Shown: positions 10,754 to 18,877 of the stretch, in pieces
How positions within the stretch are numbered: the first letter of the stretch is position 1
Layout: each line of letters opens with the position of its first letter
Origin: Nonomuraea sp. NBC_00507
GTDB taxonomy: Bacteria; Actinomycetota; Actinomycetes; Streptosporangiales; Streptosporangiaceae
Direction of reading: 5' to 3'
Length of the DNA: 64,000 nucleotides
Assembly (NCBI RefSeq): GCF_036013525.1
Contig: NZ_CP107853.1
Location: forward strand, 6,820,001 to 6,884,000
Translations under genes and position numbers: made by a program
The notes under the pieces: model-generated
Databases searched by the model: none
Told to the model about the DNA's origin: nothing
Seen by the model: the letters and a program-made list of their open reading frames with translations, nothing else

Positions 10754-10793
10754 CCGCGAAGGGCCCCGGGCGATCGCCCGGGGCCCTTCGCGG
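10754..10793. terminator. Perfect 40-bp palindromic bidirectional terminator
   Basis: Two 20-nt arms, the left beginning CCGCGAAGGGCC, are exact complements with no spacer base, 8 nt after the RbpA-like stop and 4 nt before the end of the convergent amidohydrolase. It would fold into a very stable GC hairpin on either strand. Confidence 0.9.
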
Positions 10794-10797
10794 TTCG

Positions 10798-12405
10798 TCA
10801 GGAGCTTTCGTAGACCGGCTCGCCGTCCACGAACGTCATGCGCACCCGTGTCGTCCAGATGTCCTGCGGCGGCAGGGCGAACGGGTCGCGGTCCAGGACC
10901 ACCAGGTCGGCCGGGCGGCCGGGCTCGAGCACACCGGCGGGGGAGCGGTTGATCCAGGCGGAGCCGGAGGTGTACGCGGCCATGGCGGTGGCCAGATCGA
11001 GGCGCTGCCCGGGCAGGAACGGCGTTCCCGCGGTCGGGTAGCCGGCGTGGACCGAGCCGCCCGGCTCCGTGCGGTTCACCGCCACGTGCATGCCCTGCAG
11101 CGGGTCGGCGTCCGAGACCGGCCAGTCGCTGCCGGCGCAGAAGCGCGTGCCGTGGTCGAGCAGGTCCTTGAACGGGTACTGCCACGACGAGCGCGGCTCA
11201 CCCAGGTACGGCAGCGTCAGCTCGTCCATCTGGGCGTGGTGGGTGGCCCACAGGGGCTGCAGGTTGGCCGTGACGCCCAGGGCGGCGAAGCGCGGCACGT
11301 CCGAAGGCTCGATGATCTGCAGGTGGGCGATGTGGTGGCGGTTGGCCGGGTTCGTGCCCTCGAAGCTGTCCAGGGCCTCGCGGACGGCCCGCTCGCCGAT
11401 GGCGTGGAAGTGCACCTGGAAGCCGAGCCGGTCCAACTCGGCGACGTACTCCTTGAGCTTGTGCGGGTCCACGTACGACAGGCCCGTGCCGCCGCACAGG
11501 CAGTACGGCTCCAGCGTCGCGGCCGTGAAGTTCTCCGTGATGCCGTCCTGCATGATCTTGACCGAGGTGGCCTTGAAACGATCGAGGCCGTCGGCGGCGG
11601 CCCGGCGCTCGACCAGGTCACCGATCTGGTCCAGGCCGCGCGTCCTGTCCCACCACAGAGCGCCGGTCACGCGGGCCCTCAGCCGCCCTGAGCGGGCCGC
11701 GGACACGTAGGTGGGCAACTGGTCGACGGAGCCCGCGTACGAGCCCACGATGGCGTCCTGCCAGCCTGTGATGCCCAGGGAGAACAGATGCCGCTGCGCG
11801 TCCTCCAGCGCGTCGTCCAGATCCTGGGCGGCCGGTCGGGGGGTGAGCAGGCCGACCAGGTCCATGGCGCCCTCGTGCAGCACGCCGGTGGGCGCCCCGT
11901 CGGGGCCGCGCTCGATGCGGCCGTCCACCGGGTCCGGGGTGTCCTTCGTGATCCCGGCCAGGTCGAGGGCGCGGGTGTTGACCCAGGCGGCGTGGTGGTC
12001 ACGCTGGATCAGGTAGGCGGGCCGGTCGAGGAAGTCGAGGTGGTCGCGGTGGGGGAGGCCGTTCGGGAACGCCGACATGTCCCAGCCGCCGCCATCAATC
12101 CACTCTTTATCAGGATGTTTCGCGGCGTAGTCCGCGATCTTCGCTATGTAGGCGTCAAGACCGAAAAGCTCGGACAAATCGCACTTCGCCCGTTCCAGGC
12201 CCGCCTGGACCGGGTGGATGTGCGCGTCCGTGAAGCCCGGCACCAGCAGTCCGCCGGCCAGATCCACCGTGTCATGGGACGGTGCCTGGCGGGCCAGCTC
12301 GCCCTCGGGGCCCACGGCGGCGATCACGCCGTCGCTCACCAGCACGGCCGCCTGCCGGACGCCTCCCGGAGTGAAGACGCGGCCTCCTCGGAAGAGGATG
12401 TCCAT
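10798..12405 (-). CDS. Amidohydrolase, YtcJ/NfdA type
   Basis: A metal-dependent amidohydrolase of the amidohydrolase_3 branch. Metal-ligand landmarks are DAHIHPVQAG (HxH, about residues 60-69), HFHAIGERAV, HHIAHLQI and the late Asp in CAGSDWPVSDADPL. The substrate cannot be named; relatives include N-substituted formamide deformylases and many uncharacterised enzymes. At 535 residues it has the usual length. The ATG at 12405 is preferred to the TTG immediately before it. It follows the FAD oxidoreductase by 19 bp on the same strand, so the two form an operon and may act on one amine-derived compound. Confidence 0.88.
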   Translation of the reverse strand: MDILFRGGRVFTPGGVRQAAVLVSDGVIAAVGPEGELARQAPSHDTVDLAGGLLVPGFTDAHIHPVQAGLERAKCDLSELFGLDAYIAKIADYAAKHPDKEWIDGGGWDMSAFPNGLPHRDHLDFLDRPAYLIQRDHHAAWVNTRALDLAGITKDTPDPVDGRIERGPDGAPTGVLHEGAMDLVGLLTPRPAAQDLDDALEDAQRHLFSLGITGWQDAIVGSYAGSVDQLPTYVSAARSGRLRARVTGALWWDRTRGLDQIGDLVERRAAADGLDRFKATSVKIMQDGITENFTAATLEPYCLCGGTGLSYVDPHKLKEYVAELDRLGFQVHFHAIGERAVREALDSFEGTNPANRHHIAHLQIIEPSDVPRFAALGVTANLQPLWATHHAQMDELTLPYLGEPRSSWQYPFKDLLDHGTRFCAGSDWPVSDADPLQGMHVAVNRTEPGGSVHAGYPTAGTPFLPGQRLDLATAMAAYTSGSAWINRSPAGVLEPGRPADLVVLDRDPFALPPQDIWTTRVRMTFVDGEPVYESS

Positions 12406-12424
12406 CAAGATCTCCCTTCTGCGA

Positions 12425-13801
12425 TCAGTGACCGGTGATGAGGTCGGCGAAACGGGCCAGGGCCGAGGTGCGGGGCATGGCGCGCTCGCGGTGGTCCGCG
12501 ACCCGGTACAGGCGGTACATCGTGTGCACGCCGAGCCAGCGCAGCGGCTCCGGCTCCCACGGGCGCACCCTCCGGCCCACCCACGGCAGGGACGTCAGCT
12601 CCGTCTCCTCGTCCAGGATCAGGTCGCGGAGGGTGCGGCCGGCCAGGTTCGTCGTGGTGACGCCGTGGCCGGTGTAGCCGCCCGCCCAGCCCAGTCCCGT
12701 GGCGCGGTCCACGTGGACCGTCGAGCACCAGTCGCGCGGCACGCCGAGCACGCCGGACCAGGCGTGTGCGATCGACGAGGAGCGGGCGGCCGGGAAGAAC
12801 TCGGTGAGCAGCCGCCACAGCGCCTCCACGGTCCACTCGTGGGTGTGGCCCCGGGCGTCGACGCGCGAGCCGTACAGGTAGGGGCGGCCGCGGCCGCCGA
12901 AGGCGATGCGGTCGTCGGCGGTGCGCTGGGCGTACATGTAGTAGTGCGCCATGTCGCCGAGCAGCTCGGCGCCGCGCCAGCCGACCTCGTCCCAGAACGA
13001 CGCGGGCAGGGGCTCGGTGACAATCATGGAGCTGTTCATGGGGAGCCACTGGCGGCGCAGGCCGCGCAGGCGGGCGGTGAAGCCCTCGGTGGCGCGGATC
13101 ACGTGCCCGGCCGTCACGACGCCGTACGGGGTGACCGCCCGGTGCGGGACGATCTCCGTGACCGGAGTGCGCTCGTAAAGGGGCACGCCCAGGTCGCGTA
13201 CGACCCTGGCCAGGCCCTGGGCCAGCTTGGCGGGCTGGATGCGGGCGCAGTGCGGGCTCCAGGAGGCGGCCTGCGCCCCGGCCACCCGTACGTGCTCCGC
13301 CGGGTCCACCAGTCGCAGGTCGGGCTCCTCGATGCCCCACGAGCGGGCCGCCGACACCGACGCACGGAGCCTGGCGACCTGGGCGGGAGTCCGGGCCACG
13401 TTCACGACGCCGCCCTTGACCAGGTCGCAGTCGATGCCCTCCTTCTCACAGACCGCGATGACCTCGTCGATCGAGGCGTACATCTCGCGCTGCAGGCGCC
13501 GCGCGTCCGCGCCGTAGCGTTCGTGCGAGCCGGCCAGGTCACCGGTCAGCCAGCCGCCGTTGCGGCCGGAGGCGCCGAATCCGGCGAACTCCTGCTCGAG
13601 CAGCACGACCCGCAGGGACGGGCGGGCCCGCTTGAGGTAGTACGCGGTCCACAGGCCCGTGTAGCCGGCGCCGACGATCGCCACGTCCGCCTCCAGGTCG
13701 CCGTCGAGCCTGGGGCCGGGGGCGGGCACGCCGGCCGATCGGTACCAGAAGGACACGTCGCCGTTCACGAACTCTGACGACAAGGGAACACGCACGCTCA
13801 T
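12425..13801 (-). CDS. FAD-dependent oxidoreductase, DAO/PuuB-like
   Basis: A DAO-superfamily flavoenzyme of 458 residues. The FAD-binding stretch ADVAIVGAGYTGLWTAYYLKRARP is at about residues 38-61, followed by GASGRNGGWLTGDLAG and, near the end, GWAGGYTGHGVTTTNLAGRTL. This arrangement resembles gamma-glutamylputrescine oxidase (PuuB) and related amine oxidases, so oxidation of an amine or imino acid is likely; the substrate is not shown by sequence. First gene of a two-gene operon with the amidohydrolase. The promoter region is shared with the divergent ACT-GNAT gene and holds repeated motifs. Confidence 0.88.
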   Translation of the reverse strand: MSVRVPLSSEFVNGDVSFWYRSAGVPAPGPRLDGDLEADVAIVGAGYTGLWTAYYLKRARPSLRVVLLEQEFAGFGASGRNGGWLTGDLAGSHERYGADARRLQREMYASIDEVIAVCEKEGIDCDLVKGGVVNVARTPAQVARLRASVSAARSWGIEEPDLRLVDPAEHVRVAGAQAASWSPHCARIQPAKLAQGLARVVRDLGVPLYERTPVTEIVPHRAVTPYGVVTAGHVIRATEGFTARLRGLRRQWLPMNSSMIVTEPLPASFWDEVGWRGAELLGDMAHYYMYAQRTADDRIAFGGRGRPYLYGSRVDARGHTHEWTVEALWRLLTEFFPAARSSSIAHAWSGVLGVPRDWCSTVHVDRATGLGWAGGYTGHGVTTTNLAGRTLRDLILDEETELTSLPWVGRRVRPWEPEPLRWLGVHTMYRLYRVADHRERAMPRTSALARFADLITGH

Positions 13802-13814
13802 GCCCCCGTATCCT

Positions 13815-13826
13815 GCTATATCCGGA
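13815..13826. promoter_or_regulatory. Repeated operator-like motif, copy 1
   Basis: GCTATATCCGGA lies 14 nt before the FAD oxidoreductase start and recurs exactly at 13940-13951. It runs into an 11-bp palindrome GACACTGTGTC (13825-13835). In this GC-rich setting an exact AT-rich 12-mer repeated within 125 bp of a divergent promoter suggests one regulator binding twice. Confidence 0.5.
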
Positions 13827-13939
13827 CACTGTGTCGCATCTCACGACGAAATTCGTGATCGATGCGGTACGGGGCGCGGAGGTCGTCGGCGCGCCGCTCG
13901 GCGTCGCGGCGGGGCAAGCGGGACGACAACCATCCTCCG

Positions 13940-13955
13940 GCTATATCCGGATATA
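13940..13955. promoter_or_regulatory. Repeated operator-like motif, copy 2 (palindromic)
   Basis: The second GCTATATCCGGA extends into a perfect 14-bp palindrome, TATATCCGGATATA (13942-13955), 61 nt before the ACT-GNAT start. Together with copy 1 it brackets the divergent promoter region. Confidence 0.55.
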
Positions 13956-14015
13956 TAGGTTCATTCCTGATGAAACACGTCGTTAGCGGAGGCGTAACAG
14001 CTGCCCGGCATCCTG

Positions 14016-15044
14016 ATGGGCATGGGATTCTTGCGCATCCGCACCACGGTGGACGAGCGGCCCGGGCGGCTGGCCTCCCTCGCCTCGGCCCTGGCCGACA
14101 GGGGCGGCAACATTCTCGGCCTGAGCGTGCAGTCCGACACCGACGGAACCGTTGACGAGTTCGTCGCCGACATCCCCGCCAACCCGGAGACCGTGCGCGA
14201 GGCCCTGGAGGCGGCCGGCGGTCGCCGCGTCCAGGTGGTGCCGGCCACCGCCCACGAACTGACCGACGAGCCCACCAGGGCCCTGCTGCTGGCCTCCAGG
14301 CTGCGCTCGATGCCGTGGCGGCTGCCCGAGCTGCTGGCCGAGCTGCTGCGCGCGGACGACGCCCGGTGGATCTATGGTGAAGCGGTGAGCGATCTTCCCG
14401 ACCCGACCCAGCTCGTCGTGCCCGTGGCCGCCCGTCGCGCGGTCCGCCTGCGCCGCGCCGAGCTGCCCTTCACCCTGACCGAGGCGGCCAGGGCCGCCGC
14501 CTTCGCCAGGCTCGCCCAGCCGGCGGTCGAGCAGAGCGGCGCCGACCGCACGGTCAAGCTGGGCGACGGCGCCGAGGTCACGGTCCGCCCGCTCACCTCG
14601 ATCTACCGCGAGGCCGTACGCGACCTGCACGACAGGTGCTCGCCGGAGTCGCGCAGGTTCCGCTACTTCACCTCGATGCCCACGCTGCCGGTGCGCATGT
14701 TCGACCGGCTGTGCGACAGGAGCCGGGGATATTCGCTGGTCGCCGGGCACGACGGGCAGGTCGTGGCGATGGCCAACCTGTTGTTCACGCCCGACCCGGG
14801 CATCGCGGAGATGGCGTTCCTGGTCGAGGACCGCCGGCAGGGCCAGGGCCTGGGCACGGCCATGGCCAGGATGCTGGTGGCGGCGGCGCGCGACCTCGGG
14901 TACGCCGAGGTCAGGGCCACCATGTTGTCCGACAACGCCAGGATGCGCAGGCTGCTGGTCTCCCTGGGCGCCACGCTCAGCTACACCGAGGACCCGGGCG
15001 TGGTCGAGGCCCGGTTGCCGGTCGGCGCGCTGGCCCCTGCCTGA
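14016..15044 (+). CDS. ACT domain-GNAT acetyltransferase fusion
   Basis: An N-terminal ACT-type regulatory domain (about residues 4-75: FLRIRTTVDERPGRLASLASALADRGG, then ILGLSVQSDTDGTVDEFV) is joined through about 110 residues of unassigned sequence to a C-terminal GNAT domain (about 190-335). The acetyl-CoA motif is RRQGQGLGTAMARMLV, followed by ATMLSDNARMRRLLVSLGA. ACT domains usually sense amino acids, so the acetyltransferase may be amino acid controlled, as known for some mycobacterial and Streptomyces protein acetyltransferases; that is inference. There is no clear ribosome site before ATG 14016, so the mRNA may be leaderless; an ATG at 14022 is also possible. Divergent from the FAD oxidoreductase. 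Confidence 0.85.
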   Translation: MGMGFLRIRTTVDERPGRLASLASALADRGGNILGLSVQSDTDGTVDEFVADIPANPETVREALEAAGGRRVQVVPATAHELTDEPTRALLLASRLRSMPWRLPELLAELLRADDARWIYGEAVSDLPDPTQLVVPVAARRAVRLRRAELPFTLTEAARAAAFARLAQPAVEQSGADRTVKLGDGAEVTVRPLTSIYREAVRDLHDRCSPESRRFRYFTSMPTLPVRMFDRLCDRSRGYSLVAGHDGQVVAMANLLFTPDPGIAEMAFLVEDRRQGQGLGTAMARMLVAAARDLGYAEVRATMLSDNARMRRLLVSLGATLSYTEDPGVVEARLPVGALAPA

Positions 15045-15053
15045 CGGACGGGC

Positions 15054-15656
15054 CTAGCCGACGCCTTCCTCGTCGTCGCCCCGCCGGTCTCCGGGCTTCT
15101 GCTCGGGCCGCTGGATGCCCAGATGGCGCTCGATGCGCTCCAGGCTCTCCTCGACCCGCGTGAGCCGCTCGCTCAGCATGGACCCGCCGGCGAAGAACAT
15201 CTCGCTCGGGCGCTCCTTGGAGCCGCGGCCGACGCGGTCGAGCAGGCGCTGCCGTACGTCGGCCAGGTCCGCGCCGGCGTTCGTGAGCGCGTGCGCGGCC
15301 AGCCCCTCGCCCTCCCTGATCAGCCCGAGCAGGATGTGCTCGGTGCCGATGTAGTTGTGGCGCAGCTGGAGCGCCTCGCGCAGGGACAGCTCCAGGACCT
15401 TCTTGGCCCGGGGTGTGAAGGGGATGTGCCCGCTCGGCGGGTTGCCGTCGTGGCCGGTCTCGCGCTCGACGAAGGCGCGTACGTGCTCCAGCTCCACGCC
15501 GCAGCCGTCGAGCACCAAGGCCGCCAGCCCCTCACCCTCGTGGATGAGGCCGAGCAGGATGTGTTCCGTGCCGATGTATCCGTGGTTCATCATCCGCGCC
15601 TCCTCCTGAGCGAGGACGACGACCCTGCGCGCGCGGTCGGTGAAGCGTTCGAACAC
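15054..15656 (-). CDS. Stand-alone Clp N-terminal domain protein
   Basis: This 200-residue protein is a double Clp_N domain without any AAA+ ATPase module. MFERFTDRARRVVVLAQEEARMMNHGYIGTEH is very like the start of ClpC. The two repeats share near-identical segments, YIGTEHILLGLIHEGEGLAA (about 27-46) and YIGTEHILLGLIREGEGLAA (about 101-120). After residue 150 comes a coiled-coil-prone stretch (MLSERLTRVEESLERIERHLG) and an acidic/basic tail. Such proteins could bind ClpC adaptors or substrates without unfolding them. Nothing in the sequence shows its partner. Divergent from the coiled-coil gene, with no terminator between it and the ACT-GNAT gene. Confidence 0.88.
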   Translation of the reverse strand: MFERFTDRARRVVVLAQEEARMMNHGYIGTEHILLGLIHEGEGLAALVLDGCGVELEHVRAFVERETGHDGNPPSGHIPFTPRAKKVLELSLREALQLRHNYIGTEHILLGLIREGEGLAAHALTNAGADLADVRQRLLDRVGRGSKERPSEMFFAGGSMLSERLTRVEESLERIERHLGIQRPEQKPGDRRGDDEEGVG

Positions 15657-15730
15657 CGGGAGGCCTCCGTTCGACTGGGGCTGCCTCCACTATGCGCTAC
15701 AAACCCCGGCATGTGGGGTATTTGTCCTGT

Positions 15731-16495
15731 GTGGATCTTGACGAGGTGGCCGACCGCCTTTACGCGCTCCCCCCGCCGGAGTTCACCGCCGCCCGCGAGG
15801 CCGAGGCCCGCGCGGCCAAGGACGCGGGCGACGTACGGCTCTCGCGCGACATCGCGAAATTCCGCAAGCCCACGGTGTCCGCCTGGGCCGTGAACAAGGC
15901 CGCTCGCGAGCATCCGAAGGAGCTGGCCGAGCTGCTCGAGGTGGGGGAGCGGCTGCGCGCGGCCTGGCAGGAGCAGGACGCCGACGCCCTCGCCGAGCTG
16001 ACCCAGCGCCGCAACGCGGCCACCGGCAGGCTCAGCAGGCTCATCAGGCAGTCCGGCGGCCTTTCGCCGGCCGCCGCCACCGAGGTCGACCAGACGCTGG
16101 ACGCCGCGGTCGTCGACGCCGACGCGGCCGATCAGGTGCGTCGCGGCCACCTGGCCAAGCCGCTCAGCTACAGCGGCTTCGCGCCCGCCCCCATCCCCCG
16201 GGAGCGGCCCGCCAGGAAGAAGAAGCCCACCCCGGAGGAGGAGGCGGACCAGGCCAGAGAGCGCGCCGAGGCCGAGGCCAGGAAGGCGAGGGAGCGGCAG
16301 GAGGCCGAGGCCGCGCACCGGGAGTGGCAGAGCGCGCTGGAGGCCGCGACCAGGGAGTACGACGAGCGTGCCGAGAAGGTGGCCACGCTGGAGCGCATGC
16401 TGGCCGAGGCACGCAAAGAGCTGGACGACAGCAGGAAACGGGTCGAGGTGACGCGGCGCGAGGAGCGGAACGCCCGGCAGCGGATCGATCGTTAG
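15731..16495 (+). CDS. Conserved coiled-coil protein of unknown function
   Basis: An actinobacterial family without assigned function. The N-terminal half is alpha-helical and conserved in type (VDLDEVADRLYALPPPEFTAAR, then DIAKFRKPTVSAWAVNKAAREHP). The second half, from about residue 155, is a long charged coiled coil rich in Ala/Glu/Arg (for example EEEADQARERAEAEARKARE). I use the GTG at 15731 because homologues begin at this Leu-Asp motif. An ATG at 15692 would add 13 residues and sits only 35 nt from the divergent Clp_N start. It ends 5 nt before the operator of the SDR-TetR operon. Confidence 0.75.
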   Translation: MDLDEVADRLYALPPPEFTAAREAEARAAKDAGDVRLSRDIAKFRKPTVSAWAVNKAAREHPKELAELLEVGERLRAAWQEQDADALAELTQRRNAATGRLSRLIRQSGGLSPAAATEVDQTLDAAVVDADAADQVRRGHLAKPLSYSGFAPAPIPRERPARKKKPTPEEEADQARERAEAEARKARERQEAEAAHREWQSALEAATREYDERAEKVATLERMLAEARKELDDSRKRVEVTRREERNARQRIDR

Positions 16496-16500
16496 GCTAT

Positions 16501-16525
16501 GGTGTACGAAACGGTTTCGTACACC
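16501..16525. promoter_or_regulatory. Palindromic TetR-type operator before the SDR gene
   Basis: A perfect 25-bp palindrome: arm GGTGTACGAAAC, a central G, then the exact complement of the arm. It lies 17 nt before the SDR start. TetR dimers typically bind palindromes of this size, and a TetR gene is the next but one downstream, so autoregulation of the SDR-TetR operon is likely. Confidence 0.8.
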
Positions 16526-16542
16526 TCTGGATCGGAGTGGCG

Positions 16543-17412
16543 ATGACTACGTGGACCCCCGCCTCCATGCCGGACCTGACCGGCAAGAGCGCCATCGTGA
16601 CCGGCGCCAACAGCGGCATCGGCCTGCCGACCGCGCTCGAGCTGGCCCGGCACGGCGCGCGGGTCATGGTGGCCACGCGCTCGCCCGAGAAGGGCGGCGC
16701 CGCGGTCGAACGGATTCTGCGGGAGGTGCCCGGCGCCCAGGTCGAGTACGCCCGCATCGACCTGGCCGACCTGGCCTCCGTCAGAGAGTTCGCCGAGGGT
16801 GTCGGCGAGGTGGATCTGCTCATCAACAACGCGGCCATCGCGATGATCCCCAGGCGGGAGACCAGGGACGGCTTCGAGATGCAGTTCGGCACGAACCACC
16901 TGGGGCACTTCGCCCTCACGGGGCTGCTGCTGCCCAAGCTGCTCGCCCGCCCGGGCGCGCGAGTGGTGACCGTCTCCAGCGACGCGCACGCCGTGGGCAA
17001 GCTGGACTTCGCCAACCTGGATCTGGAGCGTGGCTACGGCCGCATGAGCGCGTACGCGCGGTCCAAGCTCGCCAACCTGCTCTTCACCCTGGAGCTGCGG
17101 CGACGCGCCGAGAAGGCGGGAACGGGCCTGATCTCCGTCGCCTGCCACCCGGGCACCACCGCCACGAACATCGTCAAGCTGGGGCCCCTGCAGCCCCTCT
17201 TCCGCCTGATCTTCAAGTCGCCCGAGAAGGGCGCCCAGCCCTCCCTGTACGCCGCCACCTCGCCCGCCATCCGCGGCGGCGAGTTCGTCGGCCCCAAGCT
17301 CACGATCCTCACGCCGTCGGAGACCGCCAGGTCAGAAGAGCTCGCCAGGCGGCTGTGGGACGTGTCCACCGAGCTGACGGGCGTACGATTCGAGGAGATC
17401 TCGTATAGCTAG
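16543..17412 (+). CDS. Short-chain dehydrogenase/reductase
   Basis: A classical-type SDR of 289 residues, NAD(P)-dependent, substrate unknown. Cofactor motif TGANSGIG is at about residues 19-26, the structural NNAA at 91-94, catalytic Ser in VVTVSSDAHAV, and the YxxxK pair in SAYARSKLANLL. The family looks like the retinol dehydrogenase/WWOX-like oxidoreductases common in actinomycetes. The ATG at 16543 has GGAGTGG upstream. It forms an operon with the TetR gene 12 nt downstream and starts just behind a strong palindromic operator. Confidence 0.92.
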   Translation: MTTWTPASMPDLTGKSAIVTGANSGIGLPTALELARHGARVMVATRSPEKGGAAVERILREVPGAQVEYARIDLADLASVREFAEGVGEVDLLINNAAIAMIPRRETRDGFEMQFGTNHLGHFALTGLLLPKLLARPGARVVTVSSDAHAVGKLDFANLDLERGYGRMSAYARSKLANLLFTLELRRRAEKAGTGLISVACHPGTTATNIVKLGPLQPLFRLIFKSPEKGAQPSLYAATSPAIRGGEFVGPKLTILTPSETARSEELARRLWDVSTELTGVRFEEISYS

Positions 17413-17424
17413 AAGGACGTGTAC

Positions 17425-18000
17425 GTGGCTCCACTCGACCCCGAGCGTGACAGGGCCATCCTCGACGCCACGATGGAGCTGCTGTCGGAGGTCGGCTACG
17501 ACCGCATGACGGTCGACCAGATCGCCAAGCGGGCCAGGGCGAGCAAGGCCACCATCTACCGGCGCTGGGCGGGCAAGCCCGAGCTGGTCGTGGACGTCAT
17601 CTGCCGGCGTTTCGACATGGACATGCCGCGCGGGCAGGACACCGGCTCCCTCCGCGGCGATCTGGCCGCCATCTTCAGCAGCCTGTGCCAGGCGGTGGAG
17701 CGCAAGCACACGCTGGTCATCGGGCTGTCCTCCACCCTGGTGTCCAACCAGGAGCTGGCGCGCACGCTGCGCACCCACATGCAGGCCAAGGACCTGGGTG
17801 ACGTCAAGACGCTGCTCGACCAGGCGGTGGAGCGGGGAGAGCTGGCCGGGGCCGTCGATCCCGCGCGGCTGTTCGCGATCGCGGAGGCGCTCGTGTGGCA
17901 CCGCATGATCTTCAACGGGTCGCCGTTCGACGAGGCTTTCGTCGCGGAGTCCGTTGACGGGGTGCTGCTGCCGGTGGTGACCGCCTGGGCGGCGGGCTAA
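17425..18000 (+). CDS. TetR family transcriptional regulator
   Basis: A 191-residue TetR repressor. The N-terminal helix-turn-helix is at about residues 10-55 (ILDATMELLSEVGYDRMTVDQIAKRARASKATIYRRWAGKPELV), very typical of the family. The C-terminal half is a helical ligand-binding domain. I chose the GTG at 17425 because AGAAGGA lies 8 nt upstream; a GTG at 17419 is too close to it. Probable local target: the 25-bp palindrome before the SDR gene. The inducer is unknown and may be the SDR substrate. Confidence 0.92.
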   Translation: MAPLDPERDRAILDATMELLSEVGYDRMTVDQIAKRARASKATIYRRWAGKPELVVDVICRRFDMDMPRGQDTGSLRGDLAAIFSSLCQAVERKHTLVIGLSSTLVSNQELARTLRTHMQAKDLGDVKTLLDQAVERGELAGAVDPARLFAIAEALVWHRMIFNGSPFDEAFVAESVDGVLLPVVTAWAAG

Positions 18001-18031
18001 GGGGGCGGTGGCGGGTCCCCGCGAGCCGGGT

Positions 18032-18778
18032 CTAGCCGGGGCTGCGCCTGGCATGGGCCAGATAGGCGCAGACCGGGAAGCCGTCGCGCGCGTACGGGGC
18101 CGCCAGGCGCGTGTAATGCGCCTGGATGCGCGAGACGACCTCCGGCGGCTGGCCGGCGATCACCGCGAACCGCGGCCCGCCCGCCTCCACGATGTCCGTC
18201 CACCAGGCCCCGAGATCCACCTGGTGCCGCCACCGGACGGTCTCCACGGCCGCCTCCTCGAACCCCGCGGTCGTGAGCAGGGCGGCGAAGCGGTCCGGGG
18301 TGTCGTTGGCGGTGAACGGGCGGGGCGGCGGCTCGTAGGACACCCCGGCCGCCTCGATGGCCTCGGCGAAGATGTTCGTGGCCGTCATCTCGTCGGCCTT
18401 CCACCACGTCAGGGCGATCCTCCCGCCCGGACGCAGCACCCGGTGCAGTTCCCTGAGCGCCTCGGCGGTGTCCGGCACGTGGTTGATGATGAAATTTCCG
18501 GCCACGGCGTCGAACTCCGCGTCCGCGAACGGGAGCTCGGGCAGTGCGGCCTGCCGGATCGTGGCGTAGGGATGGCGGCGGGCGGCCAGCTCCAGCATGT
18601 GCGGGTCGGCGTCCACCGCGGTGACCTCCGCCCCTAAGGCGAGCGCCGCGGCGGTCACCACGCCGGTGCCGCAGCCGACGTCGAGCAGGCGGGCGGCGTG
18701 TGCCCGCTCGAGCAGGGGGCCGACGGTGTGGGAGCTCAGCTGAGCGAAGCCGCGGTCGTACGCTTCGGCGTTGATCAC
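18032..18778 (-). CDS. Class I SAM-dependent methyltransferase
   Basis: A 248-residue methyltransferase of the Methyltransf_11 type. The SAM-binding motif LLDVGCGTGVVTAAAL is at about residues 31-46, followed by VTAVDADPHML (the acidic ribose contact), FDAVAGNFIINHVPD and LHRVLRPGGRIALTWW. These motifs identify the fold but not the methyl acceptor. Start is GTG. Convergent with the TetR gene, divergent from adenosine deaminase; the 99-bp divergent region is unusually AT-rich (TTTAATTTAACATTTTA) and likely holds both promoters. Confidence 0.85.
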   Translation of the reverse strand: MINAEAYDRGFAQLSSHTVGPLLERAHAARLLDVGCGTGVVTAAALALGAEVTAVDADPHMLELAARRHPYATIRQAALPELPFADAEFDAVAGNFIINHVPDTAEALRELHRVLRPGGRIALTWWKADEMTATNIFAEAIEAAGVSYEPPPRPFTANDTPDRFAALLTTAGFEEAAVETVRWRHQVDLGAWWTDIVEAGGPRFAVIAGQPPEVVSRIQAHYTRLAAPYARDGFPVCAYLAHARRSPG

Positions 18779-18877
18779 ACGACCTAGCGTAACCTAAGCA
18801 TTTAATTTAACATTTTACTGTGAGATTTCGGTGTTCAGGCTAGGAAAAGCGGAGACGTGCGACCTAAGGTCGTCGTC

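Noticed and set aside
15692..15730. Upstream ATG start for the coiled-coil protein
   Set aside because: It adds 13 residues not seen in the family, which begins at the Leu-Asp motif following GTG 15731.
18782..18800. Iron-box-like half site (reverse TTAGGTTACGCTAGGTC) before the methyltransferase
   Set aside because: Only the left half fits (about 12 of 19); the second half is not complementary.
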